Assembly: GCA_026713405.1 (NCBI GenBank) | Contig: JAPOON010000750.1 | Span: forward strand, 1 to 6,956 | Source of the DNA: Gammaproteobacteria bacterium | Lineage (GTDB): Bacteria; Pseudomonadota; Gammaproteobacteria; Pseudomonadales; Azotimanducaceae_A | Direction: 5' to 3' | DNA length: 6,956 nt | Shown here: piece after piece, positions 1 through 6,218 of the stretch | Position numbering within the stretch: the first letter of the stretch is position 1 | Layout of the letters: each line of letters starts with the position of its first letter | Program-made: the position numbers and the translations under genes | The notes under the pieces: model-generated | Told to the model about the DNA's origin: nothing | The model's database searches: none | The model's input: the letters and a program-made list of their open reading frames with translations, nothing else

Positions 1-226
1 CATGGCGTTCCAGGGGTATCTGCGCTGGAGCCTCATCATCATTTTCATGATGCTGAAGGCGGGGCTGATCGTGGCAGTGTTCATGCACATGATGTGGGAG
101 CGGATGGCGCTGATCTACGCCATCCTGGTGCCGCCGCTGGTGATTATCGTGCTGGTCGGTCTGATGGCCGGCGAGGCGGACTACACCTGGCTGACCCGCA
201 TGGAGTTCTTCACCAACATCTTCTGA
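1..226 (+). CDS. Cytochrome c oxidase subunit IV family protein, 3' end only
   Basis: The reading frame is open from the left edge to the TGA at 224-226 and gives about 74 visible residues. They contain two hydrophobic membrane segments, at roughly residues 9-32 and 35-57, joined by a short loop with the sequence MMWERMA. A polar tail containing EADYTWLTR follows. This pattern (KAGLIVAVFMHMMWER, then a Pro-Pro-containing second helix) is typical of the small prokaryotic cytochrome c oxidase subunit IV family, an accessory membrane subunit of aa3/caa3-type haem-copper oxidases. Family members are usually about 90-110 residues with three helices, so the first helix and true start should lie to the left of the window. 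The ATG at base 2 is probably internal. Subunits I-III would be expected upstream on the same strand. The family call is from memory of the motif and is fairly secure. Which oxidase type it belongs to cannot be seen here. Confidence 0.8.
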   Translation, partial: MAFQGYLRWSLIIIFMMLKAGLIVAVFMHMMWERMALIYAILVPPLVIIVLVGLMAGEADYTWLTRMEFFTNIF

Positions 227-244
227 CGGGCGCGTGCCCGGGGG

Positions 245-270
245 GGCCGCCGTCAACGTGAGCGGCGGCC
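245..270. terminator. GC-rich hairpin between convergent genes, candidate bidirectional terminator
   Basis: GGCCGCCG at 245-252 is a perfect inverted repeat of CGGCGGCC at 263-270, giving an 8-bp all-GC stem around a 10-base loop. A further TCA/TGA pairing is possible inside the loop. It lies in the 65-bp gap between the stop of the oxidase subunit (226) and the stop of the convergent HiPIP gene (292), where a shared terminator is expected. No T-run follows on either side, so it is not a textbook intrinsic terminator. It may instead act as an RNA 3'-end stabiliser or with Rho. Confidence 0.45.
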
Positions 271-291
271 GTTCCGTGGATCAAATCCGAA

Positions 292-642
292 TCAGGGGAT
301 GGGCACCCAAACATTGCACCAGCCTTTGGCGGCGACCAGTTTGCCTGGGAGTATGACGCAGGTGCCCCAGCCTTCCTCGGTTTCCGCGTATTGGCCGCAG
401 TTGTCGCAGAACTGTTCGGCGCCGGCGGGGAACATGGCGTTCGCGGGAGCCGCGCGTTTCGGGAACTTTGCAGTGTCCACGTCAGCGACGTCGTGCTTGT
501 AGCCGAAGGCGACCGCCAGCGGGTCGTCTTCGCTGATCTTTACCTCGCCCGCCGCCCAGGCAGAGCTTGTGCCAAGCACGTTGAGCAGCGGGATGGTTGC
601 AAGGCCGGTGCTGTACTTAAGGAAGGTACGACGTGATTTCAT
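292..642 (-). CDS. hip: High-potential iron-sulfur protein (HiPIP), Tat-exported
   Basis: This is a complete 116-residue protein. It is a small periplasmic [4Fe-4S] electron carrier that in other bacteria shuttles electrons from the bc1 complex to a photosynthetic reaction centre or a terminal oxidase. The N-terminus has a twin-arginine signal (SRRTFLK, residues 3-9), a hydrophobic stretch and an AWA-A cleavage region near residue 30. The four cluster ligands are Cys79, Cys82, Cys95 and Cys109, spaced CX2C-X12-C-X13-C. The last part (C-x7-V-x3-GWC-x2-W) fits the HiPIP signature. The start is ATG at 640-642, with GAGGAG (646-651 on the complementary strand) 3 bases before it. The frame stays open far upstream, but the Tat motif and this SD fix the start. 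The gene lies 65 bp downstream of the DUF5916 gene on the same strand and converges on the oxidase subunit gene. That placement suggests, by inference only, that it donates electrons to that oxidase. Confidence 0.93.
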   Translation of the reverse strand: MKSRRTFLKYSTGLATIPLLNVLGTSSAWAAGEVKISEDDPLAVAFGYKHDVADVDTAKFPKRAAPANAMFPAGAEQFCDNCGQYAETEEGWGTCVILPGKLVAAKGWCNVWVPIP

Positions 643-645
643 TTG

Positions 646-651
646 CTCCTC
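646..651 (-). promoter_or_regulatory. Ribosome binding site of the HiPIP gene
   Basis: The complement reads GAGGAG followed by CAA and then ATG. It is a good Shine-Dalgarno match at a slightly short 3-base spacing, and it selects the start just before the Tat signal within a much longer open frame. Confidence 0.6.
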
Positions 652-707
652 GTCTCGAAGGGTGAATGGGATAGGGAAAGTATTCCTTACCTGAAGCGGT
701 TGCGCCA

Positions 708-2897
708 CTACAGGAGGTCCAGGATGCGGCTGTATTTCAGGACCAGTTCGCGGCGCGGCGGGCCGAGACCGCGCTCGTCGAACTCGTTGTAGACCAGGAA
801 GAAGCCGGTGTTCGCCGATTGCAGCCAGGCGAAGCGCAGGTTTGCCGCCACGGTGTCGTTGCGGTCGTCGTACGGCACCAGCGCCTGGAGCGAAATGCTC
901 GGTGTGAATGAATAAGTGGCCCTGAGACGGCCCACGTTGACCCGGAAGCGGGTGTTCGGCAGCTTGAAGTGGTTGTAGTTCCAGGACAGCTCCGAGGTGA
1001 ACTTCTCGCCGATGCGGTAACGCAACAGCGGTTCCGCGTTGATCAGGTCGCCGCCGAAGCGTCCGCCGAGTTTTGATCTCACCTGGAAACTCAACGGTGC
1101 GGCCTCGTCGGTCTGGAACACGAGTTGGGCCTCGGCATGGTCGTAGTCGCCAGCGGGAATGGTCTTGCCGCTGACGATCTCGAAGGGTTCGCGGACGCCT
1201 TCGTGGGTGAAATTGACGCCCGTGTGGATTTCCAGGCCCGAGTTCCATTCCCAGTGGGTGTCGACGTGTACCCAGTTCGACTCGTGGTAGTCGTCCTCGT
1301 AGCCCCAATAGCCGAAATATCCGATGTGCGGGCGAATTTCGTGCAGCCCCAGCAGGTTGCTCGGACGGATGCGGCGCAGCACGTAGGCACCTGCACGGCG
1401 GTAGGAGTTGCGCGCCAGGAAGCCGACCTCCGGGTTGAAGTTGGTGGCGACTTCGGTAAACGTGACGCTTTGTGACCACCGCTCCGTCGAGCGGCGCGCC
1501 TCCACCTTGTAGGCGTGATCGTCCCCGGCCAAATCCGGGGAATCGGTCTTCGCGAACCAGCCGTTGAGGTTGATGTGCTCGCCGATGCCCCAGCGGCCGT
1601 CAATGGCGTAGGTGCGGTTGTGATCGTCGCCTTTCGCCACGAGGTGGCTGCCGTCGCCCTGACGGTTGACCGCCAGTACGCCGATGCCGGAGCGATTGGG
1701 GAGTTCGTAGTTGAAGCGGGCTACGGAGTAGTCGTTGCGGGGTGCTGCGCCCTGGATGGCCTTGGAGCGCATGTGCAGCAGCCCGACGTTCGTTCGGGCG
1801 CCGACCTTGCCGGACAGCCGCAGGCCCCCTTCGATGGGGATGGGGGTGCCGTCGTCGGCGATGCCGATGCGGCGGCTGAAGAACAGTTCCACCTCCCCGG
1901 GGTTGCCTACGGTGAACTGGCCGGCGTTTTCCAGGAAGAAGGGGCGCTTCTCCTCGAAGAACAGGCTGAAACGGTCCAGGTTCGCCTGCACATCGTCGGC
2001 TTCCACCTGGGCGAAATCGGTGTTGTAGGTGGCATCCAGTGTCAGGCTGGGGGTGACGGAGTACTTGATGTCCACACCGAATTCCCCTTCGCTGTCGGTA
2101 CCGTCCACGCCACCGCCACGGGTCCCCATGCCGAGCCCATAAGGGGTTACCTTGAGGTTCCGTTGCGCCGGGAGGCCGACGCCTGCCACCGTGCCCGCCA
2201 GGGAGACCCGGTAGAGGTTGTACTGGCGGGGCAGCGGCGCCCAGAACGTTTCCTCGTTGTTGCGGCGGATGTTGCGCTGGAAGTTGATGCCCCAGGACTG
2301 CTCGTCGCCGCCCGCGTAGCGCAGCGACTTGAAGGGAATGGCGATCTCTGTACTCCAGCCGATGGGCGTGATGGCGCTGGCGACCGACCAGGTGGTGTCC
2401 CAGTTCAGGTTTAAGCCGGTAAGGCCTCCGCGGCGGCCCCCCGTGGCTTCCTTGGTCACCTGGGCGTCGTACTGGATGCCTGCCGGGTTGGTACCGAACA
2501 CGAAACCGTTCTGGCGATCGAGAAAGGTGTCCAGGATGACCTGGAAACTGTCGGTGTCGGTCAGGTTGCTGTCGCGCCGGCTGTCGGCGACGATGATGGC
2601 CGACGGGTCGTCGTCGTAACAGACCGCGGCGATGTACAGGACATCGTCGGTGAAGGCCACGTAGACGTGGGTGCGCTGGGTGGCGGGCGCTCCTTCGTCC
2701 GGCCTGGTTTGCCTGAATCCGGAAGCGGGCCTGACGCTGGCCCAGGCCGGGTCATCCAGAACGAGCCCGTCGAGTTCGGGCGGCGCCTCGATGGCCGTGG
2801 CACGCATGACCTGTCGCGTATCGGGCGCTTGGGCCGTGGCGTGTGGGGCGCACGCAATGCCAAGCGCGCACGCGCCTGCGATAAGCGATCTGTTCAA
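708..2897 (-). CDS. DUF5916 outer-membrane protein with N-terminal CBM9-like domain
   Basis: The protein has 729 residues. The N-terminus has a short signal peptide ending near ATAQA (residues 20-24). A CBM9-like (carbohydrate-binding family 9 fold) beta domain follows, opening with LDGLVLDDPAW (42-52) and reaching about residue 230, with SWGINFQRNIRR (201-212) at its end. The rest resembles the DUF5916 region, with the hallmark FFEEKRPFFLENAGQF (313-328). It has many alternating beta strands up to an aromatic/hydrophobic C-terminus, consistent with an outer-membrane barrel. No enzymatic function is established for this family that I can name; sugar or polymer binding is only suggested by the fold. 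The only conventional start in the open frame is TTG at 2895-2897, because the frame is closed upstream by a stop at 3012-3014. There is no strong Shine-Dalgarno. The gene probably heads a transcript with the HiPIP gene 65 bp downstream, but no shared function is evident. A TonB plug domain is not apparent, so it is not a standard TonB receptor. Confidence 0.8.
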   Translation of the reverse strand: MNRSLIAGACALGIACAPHATAQAPDTRQVMRATAIEAPPELDGLVLDDPAWASVRPASGFRQTRPDEGAPATQRTHVYVAFTDDVLYIAAVCYDDDPSAIIVADSRRDSNLTDTDSFQVILDTFLDRQNGFVFGTNPAGIQYDAQVTKEATGGRRGGLTGLNLNWDTTWSVASAITPIGWSTEIAIPFKSLRYAGGDEQSWGINFQRNIRRNNEETFWAPLPRQYNLYRVSLAGTVAGVGLPAQRNLKVTPYGLGMGTRGGGVDGTDSEGEFGVDIKYSVTPSLTLDATYNTDFAQVEADDVQANLDRFSLFFEEKRPFFLENAGQFTVGNPGEVELFFSRRIGIADDGTPIPIEGGLRLSGKVGARTNVGLLHMRSKAIQGAAPRNDYSVARFNYELPNRSGIGVLAVNRQGDGSHLVAKGDDHNRTYAIDGRWGIGEHINLNGWFAKTDSPDLAGDDHAYKVEARRSTERWSQSVTFTEVATNFNPEVGFLARNSYRRAGAYVLRRIRPSNLLGLHEIRPHIGYFGYWGYEDDYHESNWVHVDTHWEWNSGLEIHTGVNFTHEGVREPFEIVSGKTIPAGDYDHAEAQLVFQTDEAAPLSFQVRSKLGGRFGGDLINAEPLLRYRIGEKFTSELSWNYNHFKLPNTRFRVNVGRLRATYSFTPSISLQALVPYDDRNDTVAANLRFAWLQSANTGFFLVYNEFDERGLGPPRRELVLKYSRILDLL

Positions 2898-2994
2898 ATT
2901 TCGGCGTGCTCTTGTCTGGGTCCGGCGGATGCAGCCCGATACCGCCTGTTCGAGAAAAATGCGGGCACTGGTCAGGGGTGGCCGGAGTATTCGA

Positions 2995-3040
2995 TCAGGT
3001 TGCAGTATAACTCAGGAGCGCCGTCTATCCGTGCCGTGCC
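2995..3040 (-). promoter_or_regulatory. Candidate promoter of the DUF5916-HiPIP transcript
   Basis: On the minus strand a strong -10-like TATACT lies at 3004-3009, about 107 bases ahead of the TTG start. No good -35 hexamer sits 16-18 bases further upstream (the best reads ACGGAT). The call rests on one hexamer plus position and is tentative. Confidence 0.28.
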
Positions 3041-3224
3041 CGCGGAAACCCGCATGAAACCTCACCTGCAGCTTGGCGGGCCACGTCCGGGCGGGCCTGC
3101 GCGGCGTTCTCAAGCGCTTGGTTCCTGACCGTGAATACGATAGGATTCAACTCTTTGCGAGATGGGTTTCGTCCCGAACTTCGGCTCAACCATGGGTCGA
3201 ATCTGGCGGGACATTGTTTTAGAA

Positions 3225-3254
3225 TTGGCACGCTTGGCACAGGATGGTTGGAAT
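3225..3254 (+). promoter_or_regulatory. Candidate promoter/operator of the lipid operon, with TTGGCAC direct repeats
   Basis: TTGGCAC occurs at 3225-3231 and again at 3234-3240. The first copy supplies a -35-like TTGGCA (5 of 6 to TTGACA), and TGGAAT at 3249-3254 is a weak -10 at 18-base spacing. A third TTGGCA lies at 3306-3311, at the operon start. I tested the sequence against the sigma-54 pattern (GG and GC 10 bases apart) and it fails, because the downstream GC is missing. The 9-base repeat period suggests a binding site but is not a full helical turn. Confidence 0.25.
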
Positions 3255-3314
3255 GTAGGCAAGGTCATTCCGCCGATTTGTTCATTTTAAAAATATAAAC
3301 GAACGTTGGCAGTT

Positions 3315-5051
3315 ATGGTTGCGACCCCGACGGAGAGTGGGTTACCACTACACAACGGAAAATTCGAGGGGCTTGCTGACGCGTTGAACTACGCGGCTGC
3401 GGGCCGTAGCGGATACAACTTCTATGACGGCTCTGGCCGGCTTGAAGCCGTGCTGCCGTACGAGGAGTTGCGCGCGAGCGCGCTATGCCTCGCCCGGCGG
3501 TTGACGGGCCTGGGGCTGCCGCGCTATTCGCGCGTTGCCATCATCGCCGACACCGCACCGTTTTTTCACCGTTTCTTTTTCGCCGCCCAGTACGCCGGCT
3601 TCATCCCGGTGCCGCTGCCGGCGGTCATCCAGATGGGCGGTGGAGACGCCTACGTAGCCCAGATTCGCAGAATGATGGACAGCTGCGGCGCCGCCGTGGC
3701 GGTGGCTCCCGATGGATACGTCGACCTGCTCAACAGGGCTGTCGAGCCGCTGTCGCTGGCACTGGCCGGCAGCGCTGCCGATTTCGATGCCCTGCCGGAG
3801 GCGGATGAATTGCCACAGCCGCTGGCGGGAGACGAACCCGCCTATCTGCAATACACCTCGGGCAGCACGCGGTTCCCCCGCGGCGTCGAGATGTCGCAAC
3901 GGGCGGTACTGAGCAATCTGCGCGAAATCGCCGATATCGGCGCCCAATTCCGTACCGACGACCGGCTCGTTTCCTGGCTTCCCTTCTATCACGACATGGG
4001 CCTGGTGGGCTTTGTCCTGGTTCCCCTGATGCGCGCCTTGTCGGTCGATTATCTCAGTCCGCGCACCTTCGCCATGCGGCCGCGCCTTTGGTTGAAGCTG
4101 ATCTCCGACAATCGTGGCACCGTTTCGTCCTGTCCGCCGTCCGGCTACGGCCTGTGCGCCACGCGGCTGCGCCTGGCGGATCAGGAAAAATACGATCTCT
4201 CAAGCTGGCGCGTTGCCGGCGTGGGCGCCGAACGCATCGACCCGAGGTTGCTCGAGCGGTTCAGCCAGTTGCTGGCCCCGGCCGGCTTCGATCCCAAGGC
4301 CTTCGTCGCATGCTACGGGATGGCCGAATGCGGCCTGGCCATCAGCTTCGCACCCCTGGATGTCGGCATTCACATCGACCATGTAGACAAGGACCGGGTT
4401 ATCGCCTCCGGAGAGGCGAGGCCCTGCAGCACGGACGACGATGCCCTGAAACTGGTCGACTGCGGCGCCGTGCTGCCGAGCTACGAATTCCGCATCTGCG
4501 ATGAGCGGGGGCGCGAAGTAGGAGAGCGCCAGTGCGGGCGCATCATGGTGCGCGGCCCCAGCGTCATGCGCGGCTACTTCAACGAACCGGAAGCTACCGC
4601 CGAGGTGCTCGACGAAGACGGCTGGCTGGACACCGGCGACATCGGCTACCGCCGCGGCCGCAATCTCGTGGTTACCGCACGCAGCAAGGACGTCATCATC
4701 ATCAACGGGCGCAATATCTGGCCGCAGGATCTCGAGCAACTGGCCGAGAGCTGCCCGGGTGTGCGCACCGGAACGACCACGGCATTCGAAGTCACGCAAC
4801 CCGGTGGCAACCCGCTGGTCGTGGTGGTGGTCGAGTGCAAGCACACGCGTCCTGAACTGTCCCGCGAAATCCGTTCGCTGGTACGGCAGCACTTCGGTGT
4901 TCCCTGCCACGTCGACATCGTTCCGCCCAGAACCTTGCCCCGCACCTCGTCGGGCAAGCTGTCGAGAACCACGGCGCGGGCCGGTTTCCTGGCGCGCACC
5001 GGCTGGGATGCCGACGGCTGGCCTCTCCCGGGTCAACAAGCGGAGGCCTGA
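3315..5051 (+). CDS. Fatty acyl-AMP ligase (acyl-ACP synthetase), sphingolipid operon
   Basis: This is a 578-residue adenylate-forming enzyme of the ANL superfamily, closest to fatty acyl-AMP ligases. It should activate a fatty acid with ATP and pass the acyl group to a carrier protein. Motifs in order are the phosphate loop YTSGSTRFPRG (180-190), SWLPFYHDMGL (220-230, typical of the FAAL group), the adenine-site YGMAE (334-338), GWLDTGD (436-442), and the hinge region RSKDVIIINGRNIWPQD (456-472, the FAAL-style GRNxxPQD). Near the C-terminus comes LPRTSSGK with the catalytic Lys548. The length is normal for the family. I prefer the ATG at 3315; a TTG at 3306 in the same frame would add three residues. 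Neither has a clear Shine-Dalgarno, and the upstream block is AT-rich. The next gene starts 11 bp after the stop. Together with the ACP and SPT this points to supplying acyl-ACP for long-chain base synthesis. The Caulobacter counterpart is, from memory, the acyl-ACP synthetase of ceramide synthesis. Acyl-CoA ligase activity is the main alternative. Confidence 0.88.
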   Translation: MVATPTESGLPLHNGKFEGLADALNYAAAGRSGYNFYDGSGRLEAVLPYEELRASALCLARRLTGLGLPRYSRVAIIADTAPFFHRFFFAAQYAGFIPVPLPAVIQMGGGDAYVAQIRRMMDSCGAAVAVAPDGYVDLLNRAVEPLSLALAGSAADFDALPEADELPQPLAGDEPAYLQYTSGSTRFPRGVEMSQRAVLSNLREIADIGAQFRTDDRLVSWLPFYHDMGLVGFVLVPLMRALSVDYLSPRTFAMRPRLWLKLISDNRGTVSSCPPSGYGLCATRLRLADQEKYDLSSWRVAGVGAERIDPRLLERFSQLLAPAGFDPKAFVACYGMAECGLAISFAPLDVGIHIDHVDKDRVIASGEARPCSTDDDALKLVDCGAVLPSYEFRICDERGREVGERQCGRIMVRGPSVMRGYFNEPEATAEVLDEDGWLDTGDIGYRRGRNLVVTARSKDVIIINGRNIWPQDLEQLAESCPGVRTGTTTAFEVTQPGGNPLVVVVVECKHTRPELSREIRSLVRQHFGVPCHVDIVPPRTLPRTSSGKLSRTTARAGFLARTGWDADGWPLPGQQAEA

Positions 5052-5058
5052 TCCAGCC

Positions 5059-5066
5059 GGAGGTGA
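5059..5066 (+). promoter_or_regulatory. Strong Shine-Dalgarno sequence overlapping the GTG start of the reductase gene
   Basis: GGAGGTGA is an 8-base match to the anti-Shine-Dalgarno sequence, but its GTG is itself the best start codon of the following gene, leaving zero spacing. Another GGAGG lies at 5042-5046, 16 bases upstream of that GTG. No conventional start codon lies 5-10 bases after the stronger site, so how this start is chosen is unclear. Confidence 0.4.
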
Positions 5067-5983
5067 ATAACCGCCTCCCGGGAACCATTGCCATCACCGG
5101 GCTCACCGGGTTCATCGGTGGGCGCCTGTCCGCGAAACTCCTCGATCTGCGTGCCGATGTGCGGGCGATCGTACGCTCGGAAAAGAATCTGGGGGTCGGT
5201 ATTCAGCCCTGGCGTGTCTCGCTGAGCGATGTGGAGGGCCTGCGTGAGGCTCTCGCCGGCGTCGATGCGGTGGTCCACCTGGCGGGCGCGGTGCGTGGCC
5301 GCACCTTCAGCGACTTCCGGGCGGTCAACGTCGATGCGGTCGCCAACCTCTGTACGGCCATCGAGGCGCAGGCGCCGCCACCACCCCTGCTGCTGATCTC
5401 GAGCCTTGCGGCGCGGCAGCCGGAATTGTCCGACTACGCTTCCAGCAAGCGTGCCGGAGAGGAAGTGCTCGGTGCCTGGCCGCATCTCGACAATACGATA
5501 CTGCGCCCGCCGGCCGTGTACGGCCCGGGCGAAGTGGAAATGCGCCCGCTGCTCGACTGGATGCGGCGCGGGTTGACGGTCATTCCCGGGAACCGGCATC
5601 AGCGCCTGGCGTTTCTGCATGTCGATGATCTTGCGGAGGCGGTCATCGCCTGGCTGCGCGATCCGTCCCGCTGCCGGCATGGCCGGTTCGAGATCGACGA
5701 CGGCACGCCGGACGGTTACGATTGGCCCGCGATCGCTGGTGCGGCGGGTGCGCCCCACAGCAGGACGGTCGTGGTGCCGGCCGCACTGCTGGCCGGCATG
5801 GCCCGGGTGAACCTGGCTGCCTCGAAGCTGTTTCGGTATGCGCCCATGCTGACGCCGGGCAAGGTCCGGGAATTGACCCGGGAGTCCTGGGCCGGCGCCG
5901 ACGGCACCTTCGGCACGATCACCGGGTGGCGTCCCCGCTACGACCTGGCCGGTGGATTGAAACAGATGTATGACGGTGGGTGA
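5063..5983 (+). CDS. cerR: NAD-dependent epimerase/dehydratase-family reductase, CerR-like (ceramide pathway)
   Basis: This 306-residue extended short-chain dehydrogenase has a Rossmann dinucleotide motif TGLTGFIG (12-19), an HLAG motif (72-75), the active-site Ser113/Ser114 (LISSLAA) and the catalytic pair Tyr125-x3-Lys129 (YASSK). It also has RPPAVYGPG (148-156) and FLHVDDL (184-190), all standard for the NAD(P)-dependent epimerase family. In Caulobacter a protein of this family, CerR, reduces the 3-keto group formed by serine palmitoyltransferase. The position between acyl ligase, ACP and SPT genes suggests the same role here. Substrate cannot be read from sequence, so a sugar epimerase or other reductase remains possible. 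GTG at 5063 is chosen because the Rossmann strand begins a few residues later and no better in-frame start exists. The gene follows the ligase by 11 bp and ends 1 bp before, or overlaps by 14 bp, the ACP gene, depending on the ACP start. Translational coupling is likely. Confidence 0.78.
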   Translation: MNNRLPGTIAITGLTGFIGGRLSAKLLDLRADVRAIVRSEKNLGVGIQPWRVSLSDVEGLREALAGVDAVVHLAGAVRGRTFSDFRAVNVDAVANLCTAIEAQAPPPPLLLISSLAARQPELSDYASSKRAGEEVLGAWPHLDNTILRPPAVYGPGEVEMRPLLDWMRRGLTVIPGNRHQRLAFLHVDDLAEAVIAWLRDPSRCRHGRFEIDDGTPDGYDWPAIAGAAGAPHSRTVVVPAALLAGMARVNLAASKLFRYAPMLTPGKVRELTRESWAGADGTFGTITGWRPRYDLAGGLKQMYDGG

Positions 5984-5984
5984 G

Positions 5985-6218
5985 ATGGATTCAATCGAGC
6001 AAACCCTGTGCGACGTGCTGGCTCAGACCGTGACCCTGGAAGGCCCGGTCGATGCGGAGACGGATCTGCTCGATGGGCTCGCACTCGCTTCGGCCCAGGT
6101 GATGGAGTTCATCATGGAAGTGGAAGACCACTTCGACATCGTCATCGAGCAGGAAGCCCTCGCCGATGTGCGTACCATCGGCCAGTTGGCGAAAGCCGTA
6201 CGGAGGGCCCTGTCGTGA
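5985..6218 (+). CDS. Acyl carrier protein, sphingolipid-type, with atypical ASA phosphopantetheine motif
   Basis: This is a 77-residue acidic helical protein. It should be converted to holo-ACP by 4'-phosphopantetheine and carry the fatty acyl group from the ligase to SPT. The fold is readable: helix 1 MDSIEQTLCDVLAQ, an acidic loop ETDLLDG (25-31), helix 2 through MEFIMEVEDHFDI (40-52), and a final helix to RRALS. The usual Asp-Ser-Leu motif is absent. By spacing to the conserved Phe50 (14 residues), Ser36 in LALASAQV occupies the attachment position, so the local motif is Ala-Ser-Ala. The ATG at 5985 is preferred because it begins at the usual ACP helix 1 and is preceded by GGTGA at 5979-5983. 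An in-frame ATG at 5970 would add five residues and overlap the reductase gene by 14 bp. The stop overlaps the SPT start by four bases (GTGA), implying coupled translation. The Caulobacter ceramide gene set also contains a dedicated ACP. Confidence 0.88.
   Translation: MDSIEQTLCDVLAQTVTLEGPVDAETDLLDGLALASAQVMEFIMEVEDHFDIVIEQEALADVRTIGQLAKAVRRALS
6202..6207 (+). promoter_or_regulatory. Ribosome binding site of the serine palmitoyltransferase gene
   Basis: GGAGGG lies inside the end of the ACP gene, with 8 bases between its GGAGG core and the GTG at 6215. Sequence and spacing are both good, and they support the overlapping GTG as the SPT start. Confidence 0.7.

Larger units (their letters stand above)
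2898..3314. other. Divergent intergenic region, no convincing gene
   Basis: This stretch of about 415 bases separates the leftward DUF5916 gene from the rightward lipid operon, so promoters for both should lie here. A 71-codon minus-strand frame (3025-3240) exists, but it has no recognisable domain, signal or good ribosome site, and I do not call it. Visible structure includes a 10-bp perfect palindrome CAAGCGCTTG (3111-3120), an odd-length inverted repeat CCGAA-C-TTCGG (3174-3184), a direct repeat of TTGGCAC (3225-3231 and 3234-3240), and an AT-rich block (3281-3299) just before the operon. No tRNA, rRNA or known riboswitch was recognised. Confidence 0.7.

Noticed and set aside
643..707. Separate promoter for the HiPIP gene in the 65-bp gap
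   Set aside because: Only weak -10-like hexamers without matching -35 elements are visible, so read-through from the DUF5916 gene is the simpler explanation.
643..1479. Long minus-strand extension of the HiPIP reading frame (about 279 extra codons)
   Set aside because: It overlaps the DUF5916 gene on the same strand in another frame, is rich in Arg/Pro/Gly as expected of a GC-rich shadow, and would bury the Tat signal inside the protein.
1515..2414. Plus-strand 299-codon open frame
   Set aside because: It lies wholly antisense to the DUF5916 gene, has no recognisable domain, and its composition (Ala/Val/Gly/Asp) is that of a high-GC antisense frame.
2867..2897. Lipoprotein signal in the DUF5916 protein (Cys in LGIAC)
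   Set aside because: The residues before the Cys do not fit the usual lipobox well, and a standard cleavage site ATAQA follows shortly after.
3025..3240. 71-codon minus-strand frame in the intergenic region
   Set aside because: It has no recognisable domain, signal peptide or good ribosome site, and overlaps the likely promoters of both flanking transcripts.
3225..3262. Sigma-54 promoter suggested by TTGGCAC
   Set aside because: The required GC dinucleotide 10 bases after the GG is absent for both repeat copies.
4200..5039. Minus-strand 279-codon open frame
   Set aside because: It is antisense to the acyl-AMP ligase, whose motifs are unambiguous; no domain or ribosome site supports it.
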